A stretch of 64,000 bases of DNA from VFBF01 sp964530695 (lineage in GTDB: Bacteria; Pseudomonadota; Alphaproteobacteria; Caulobacterales; Aquidulcibacteraceae), in NCBI GenBank assembly GCA_964530695.1, contig CAZGYQ010000001.1:38609-102608 (forward strand), in the 5' to 3' direction. This document shows, piece by piece, positions 61,802-64,000 of the stretch. Position numbers and translations under genes: made by a program. The notes under the pieces were generated by a model, which was not told the origin of the DNA, did not search any database, and saw nothing but the letters and a program-made list of their open reading frames with translations. The stretch's first letter is position 1. Every line of letters begins with the position of its first letter.

Positions 61802-63628
61802 ATGTCGTCGCTGCGCAACATCGCCATCATCGCCCACGTGGACCACGGCAAGACGACGCTCGTGGACCAGATGCTCGCCCAGGGGGGCGCCTACCGGGAG
61901 AAGGAGGCGCGCCAGGAGCGGGCGATGGACTCCAACGCCCAGGAGCGCGAGCGCGGCATCACCATCCTCGCCAAGTGCACGTCCATCGTGCGCGGCGACG
62001 ACCGCATCAACATCATCGACACCCCCGGCCACGCCGACTTCGGCGGCGAGGTGGAGCGCATCCTCGGCATGGTGGATGGATGCCTTCTGCTTGTGGACGC
62101 GCTCGAAGGCGCCATGCCGCAGACCAAGTTCGTGCTGACCAAGGCGCTGCGCAAGGGCCTGCGCCCCATCGTGGTGCTCAACAAGGTCGACCGTCCGAAC
62201 GCGCGTCCCGACCAGGTGCTCAACGATACGTTCGATCTGTTCGCCGCCATCGGCGCCACCGACGAACAGCTCGACTTCCCGATCGTCTACGCGTCCGGCA
62301 AGGAAGGCTGGGCGTCGACGACCCTCGACGGCGAGCGCAAGGATCTCGCGCCGCTGTTCGACATCATCCACAATCACGTGCCCGAACCCGAGCCGCTCCA
62401 GCGCATCGACGCGCCCTTCTCGATGCTCGTGACGATGCTCGACTACGACAAGTTCCTCGGCCGCGTGCTGACGGGACGCGTGGAGTCCGGACGACTGAAA
62501 GTGGGCGAGACCGTGCGCTCCATGTCGCGCGACGGCAAGGAACACGAGCGCGCGCGCCTTTCAAAGCTTCTGGCCTATCGCGGCCTTGATCGCGTGCCGG
62601 TGGAAAGCGTGGAAGCCGGCGACATTGTCGCCATTGCGGGTCTCGGCGAGACGACGGTCTCCGACACGGTCGCCGATCTGACGGTGGTGGAGCCGATCCA
62701 CGCGACGCCGATCGATCCGCCGACGCTGGCCATCACCGTCACCATCAACGACAGCCCGCTGTCGGGCCGCGACGGCGACAAGGTGCAATCGCGCGTCATC
62801 CGCGAACGCCTGTTCCGTCACGCGGAAGGCGATGTCGCGATCAAGATCGCCGAAACCGCAGATAAAGACGCCTACGAAGTGGCGGGCCGCGGCGAACTGC
62901 AACTCGGCGTGCTGATCGAGACGCTGCGCCGCGAAGGCTTCGAGCTTTCCATCTCGCGTCCGCGGGTGCTGTTCCAGAAGGACGACAACGGCCAGCTGCT
63001 CGAGCCGATCGAGGAAGTGACCATCGACGTCGACGACGCCTACTCCGGCGCGGTCATCGAGAAGATGTCGATCCGCAAGGCCGAACTTCAGGACATGCGC
63101 CCCTCCGGCGGCGACAAGACCCGCATCGTCTTCCACGCACCTGCGCGCGGCCTCGTCGGCTACCACGGCGAGTTCATGACCGACACGCGCGGCGCGGGCG
63201 TGATGAACAAGGTCTTCCACGGCTGGGCGCCGCACAAGGGCGAGATCGCGGGCCGTCGCAACGGTGGCCTCATCGCCAACGAACTCGGCGAAGCGACGGC
63301 GTTTGCGCTGTGGAATCTCGAGGAGCGCGGCGTGCTCTTCATCGATCCGGGCGAGGCGGTCTACGAAGGCATGATCATCGGCGAGAACTCCCGGTCCGAC
63401 GACATGGAAGTCAACCCGATGAAGGCCAAGAAGCTCACCAACGTGCGCGCCGCCGGCAAGGACGAGGCCATCCGCCTCACCCCGCCGCGCCGCCTCACGC
63501 TCGAACAGGCGATCGCCTGGATCGAGGACGATGAACTCGTCGAGGTGACGCCAAAGGCGATCCGCGTGCGCAAGCGCTGGCTCGATCCGAACGAACGCAA
63601 GCGCCGCGAGAAGACGAAAGCGGCGTAA
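61802..63628 (+). CDS. typA: Ribosome-binding translational GTPase TypA/BipA
   Basis: TypA/BipA is an EF-G-like GTPase that helps 50S assembly and stress adaptation. The 608-residue product has G1 AHVDHGKTT (about residue 11), G3 DTPGHADFGG (about 75), G4 NKVDR (about 129), EF-G-like domains II-V, and the basic C-terminal KRWLDPNERKRREK. The start at ATG 61802 (MSSLRNIAII) agrees with the family; a TTG six codons earlier is in frame. A palindromic repeat begins right after the stop and may end transcription. Confidence 0.97.
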   Translation: MSSLRNIAIIAHVDHGKTTLVDQMLAQGGAYREKEARQERAMDSNAQERERGITILAKCTSIVRGDDRINIIDTPGHADFGGEVERILGMVDGCLLLVDALEGAMPQTKFVLTKALRKGLRPIVVLNKVDRPNARPDQVLNDTFDLFAAIGATDEQLDFPIVYASGKEGWASTTLDGERKDLAPLFDIIHNHVPEPEPLQRIDAPFSMLVTMLDYDKFLGRVLTGRVESGRLKVGETVRSMSRDGKEHERARLSKLLAYRGLDRVPVESVEAGDIVAIAGLGETTVSDTVADLTVVEPIHATPIDPPTLAITVTINDSPLSGRDGDKVQSRVIRERLFRHAEGDVAIKIAETADKDAYEVAGRGELQLGVLIETLRREGFELSISRPRVLFQKDDNGQLLEPIEEVTIDVDDAYSGAVIEKMSIRKAELQDMRPSGGDKTRIVFHAPARGLVGYHGEFMTDTRGAGVMNKVFHGWAPHKGEIAGRRNGGLIANELGEATAFALWNLEERGVLFIDPGEAVYEGMIIGENSRSDDMEVNPMKAKKLTNVRAAGKDEAIRLTPPRRLTLEQAIAWIEDDELVEVTPKAIRVRKRWLDPNERKRREKTKAA

Positions 63629-63636
63629 CTCATCTT

Positions 63637-63780
63637 CCCTCTCCCGCGCGCGGGAGAGGGTGGCGCGCGTCAGCGCGACGGGTGAGGGAACAGTGGCGCA
63701 AAACGAGTCACACCCTGAGAGACCAGGCCCTCACCCTGACCTCGCTGGCGCTCGGCCATCCCTCTCCTGCAAGCGGGCGA
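63637..63780. repeat. Intergenic palindromic repeat element after typA
   Basis: CCCTCTCCCGCG (63637-63648) and CGCGGGAGAGGG (63649-63660) form a perfect 24-base palindrome. It is followed by GGGTGAGGG and, about 40 bases later, an inverted partner (CCCTCACCC, then CCCTCTCC near 63761). This inverted layout of GGGTGAGGG and GGGAGAGGG blocks is a common noncoding repeat in high-GC alphaproteobacteria. The first hairpin may double as the typA terminator. Frames across it are not real genes. Confidence 0.65.
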
Positions 63781-63835
63781 GGGAAAAATGCAGGGATAGA
63801 TTCCGCTCAGTCCCACAAACAATCCCACGCATCCC

Positions 63836-63970
63836 GCGCCTTCTCCCCCTAGCAAGGGGGAGGTCGGGTGGGGGCCCGGCGGGGCGACGAAAGCCTTGCA
63901 GGACAAGTGATTCAATCACCGCACTTCGAGCCGACCCCCTCCTGCTTCCTCTTGCGGGGGCAGGAAAGTT
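63836..63970. repeat. Second intergenic palindromic repeat element
   Basis: CTTCTCCCCC followed at once by TAGCAAGGGGGAGG forms a hairpin near 63840-63866, and GGTCGGGTGGGGG follows. At 63930-63970 an inverted partner (CCGACCCCCTCC, then TCTTGCGGGGGCAGGAA) mirrors these blocks. It resembles the element at 63637 in plan but not in sequence, and belongs to the same broad type of noncoding repeat. No gene is evident from 63629 to the window end. Confidence 0.55.
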
Positions 63971-64000
63971 TCCCCGCAAATCGTGAATCTATCCGACCGG

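Noticed and set aside
63660..63986. Short frames of 80-108 codons at the window end
   Set aside because: They lie across palindromic repeats and have repeat-derived composition.

Overview
The window looks like chromosomal DNA of a high-GC alphaproteobacterium, most likely of the Caulobacterales (Caulobacteraceae or Hyphomonadaceae). The evidence is a CpdR-type cell-cycle response regulator beside an N-formylglutamate amidohydrolase, two large TonB-dependent receptors of the sugar-uptake type, an FucP-type sugar transporter tied to glk and zwf, and an alphaproteobacterial sRNA of apparent alpha-r8/MmgR type. The assignment is an inference from gene content, not from a marker gene.

Region 1 (1 to about 10.5 kb) is the right end of a very GC-rich prophage. 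It holds a tail-tip (J-like) protein entering from the left, a beta-helix tailspike, a coiled-coil protein, a run of small membrane proteins that may be a lysis or holin module, a DUF6527 protein, and a minus-strand accessory block with a zinc ribbon, two small unknowns and an SRAP/YedK abasic-site protein. The region ends at 10464-10518 in the 3' part of a tRNA-Thr(CGU) gene without its 5' half. That is the expected scar of integration into a tRNA gene, with the intact tRNA lying left of the window.

Region 2 (10.5-19.2 kb) is host DNA with copper resistance copA-copB-copC on the minus strand, an orphan TonB-dependent receptor with a clear terminator, a glutathione S-transferase and a fused ABC exporter.

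Region 3 (19.3-36.6 kb) is a large phosphonate locus. phnGHIJKL-phnM-DUF1045 run on the plus strand, divergent from phnF, a second phnM and a coupled endonuclease/exonuclease/phosphatase (EEP) protein. phnC, a hexapeptide acyltransferase and phnN form a second minus-strand unit. Two binding proteins and two PhnE permeases form a third. A PfkB-family kinase and a secreted EEP protein complete the set. No PhnP homologue is visible. The coupled EEP protein and the 2H-type DUF1045 protein are candidates for its cyclic-phosphate step.

Region 4 (36.6-53.4 kb) is a glycan-use locus: zwf, glk, two FucP-type transporters, a sialate O-acetylesterase-like esterase, a LacI regulator, a TonB-dependent receptor, a GH3 glucosidase, a complete flavin-dependent tryptophan-halogenase homologue and a GH30 glycosidase. 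LacI-type palindromes precede the receptor and the first transporter. The likely scheme is outer-membrane import, periplasmic cleavage of a beta-glycan, proton-driven sugar uptake and entry into metabolism through glucokinase and G6P dehydrogenase.

Region 5 (53.6-64 kb) is housekeeping: glutathione-dependent formaldehyde dehydrogenase, pabB-pabC, an M3 peptidase lipoprotein, a HigBA-like toxin-antitoxin pair with its operator, cpdR, N-formylglutamate amidohydrolase, the sRNA candidate, typA/bipA and intergenic palindromic repeats.
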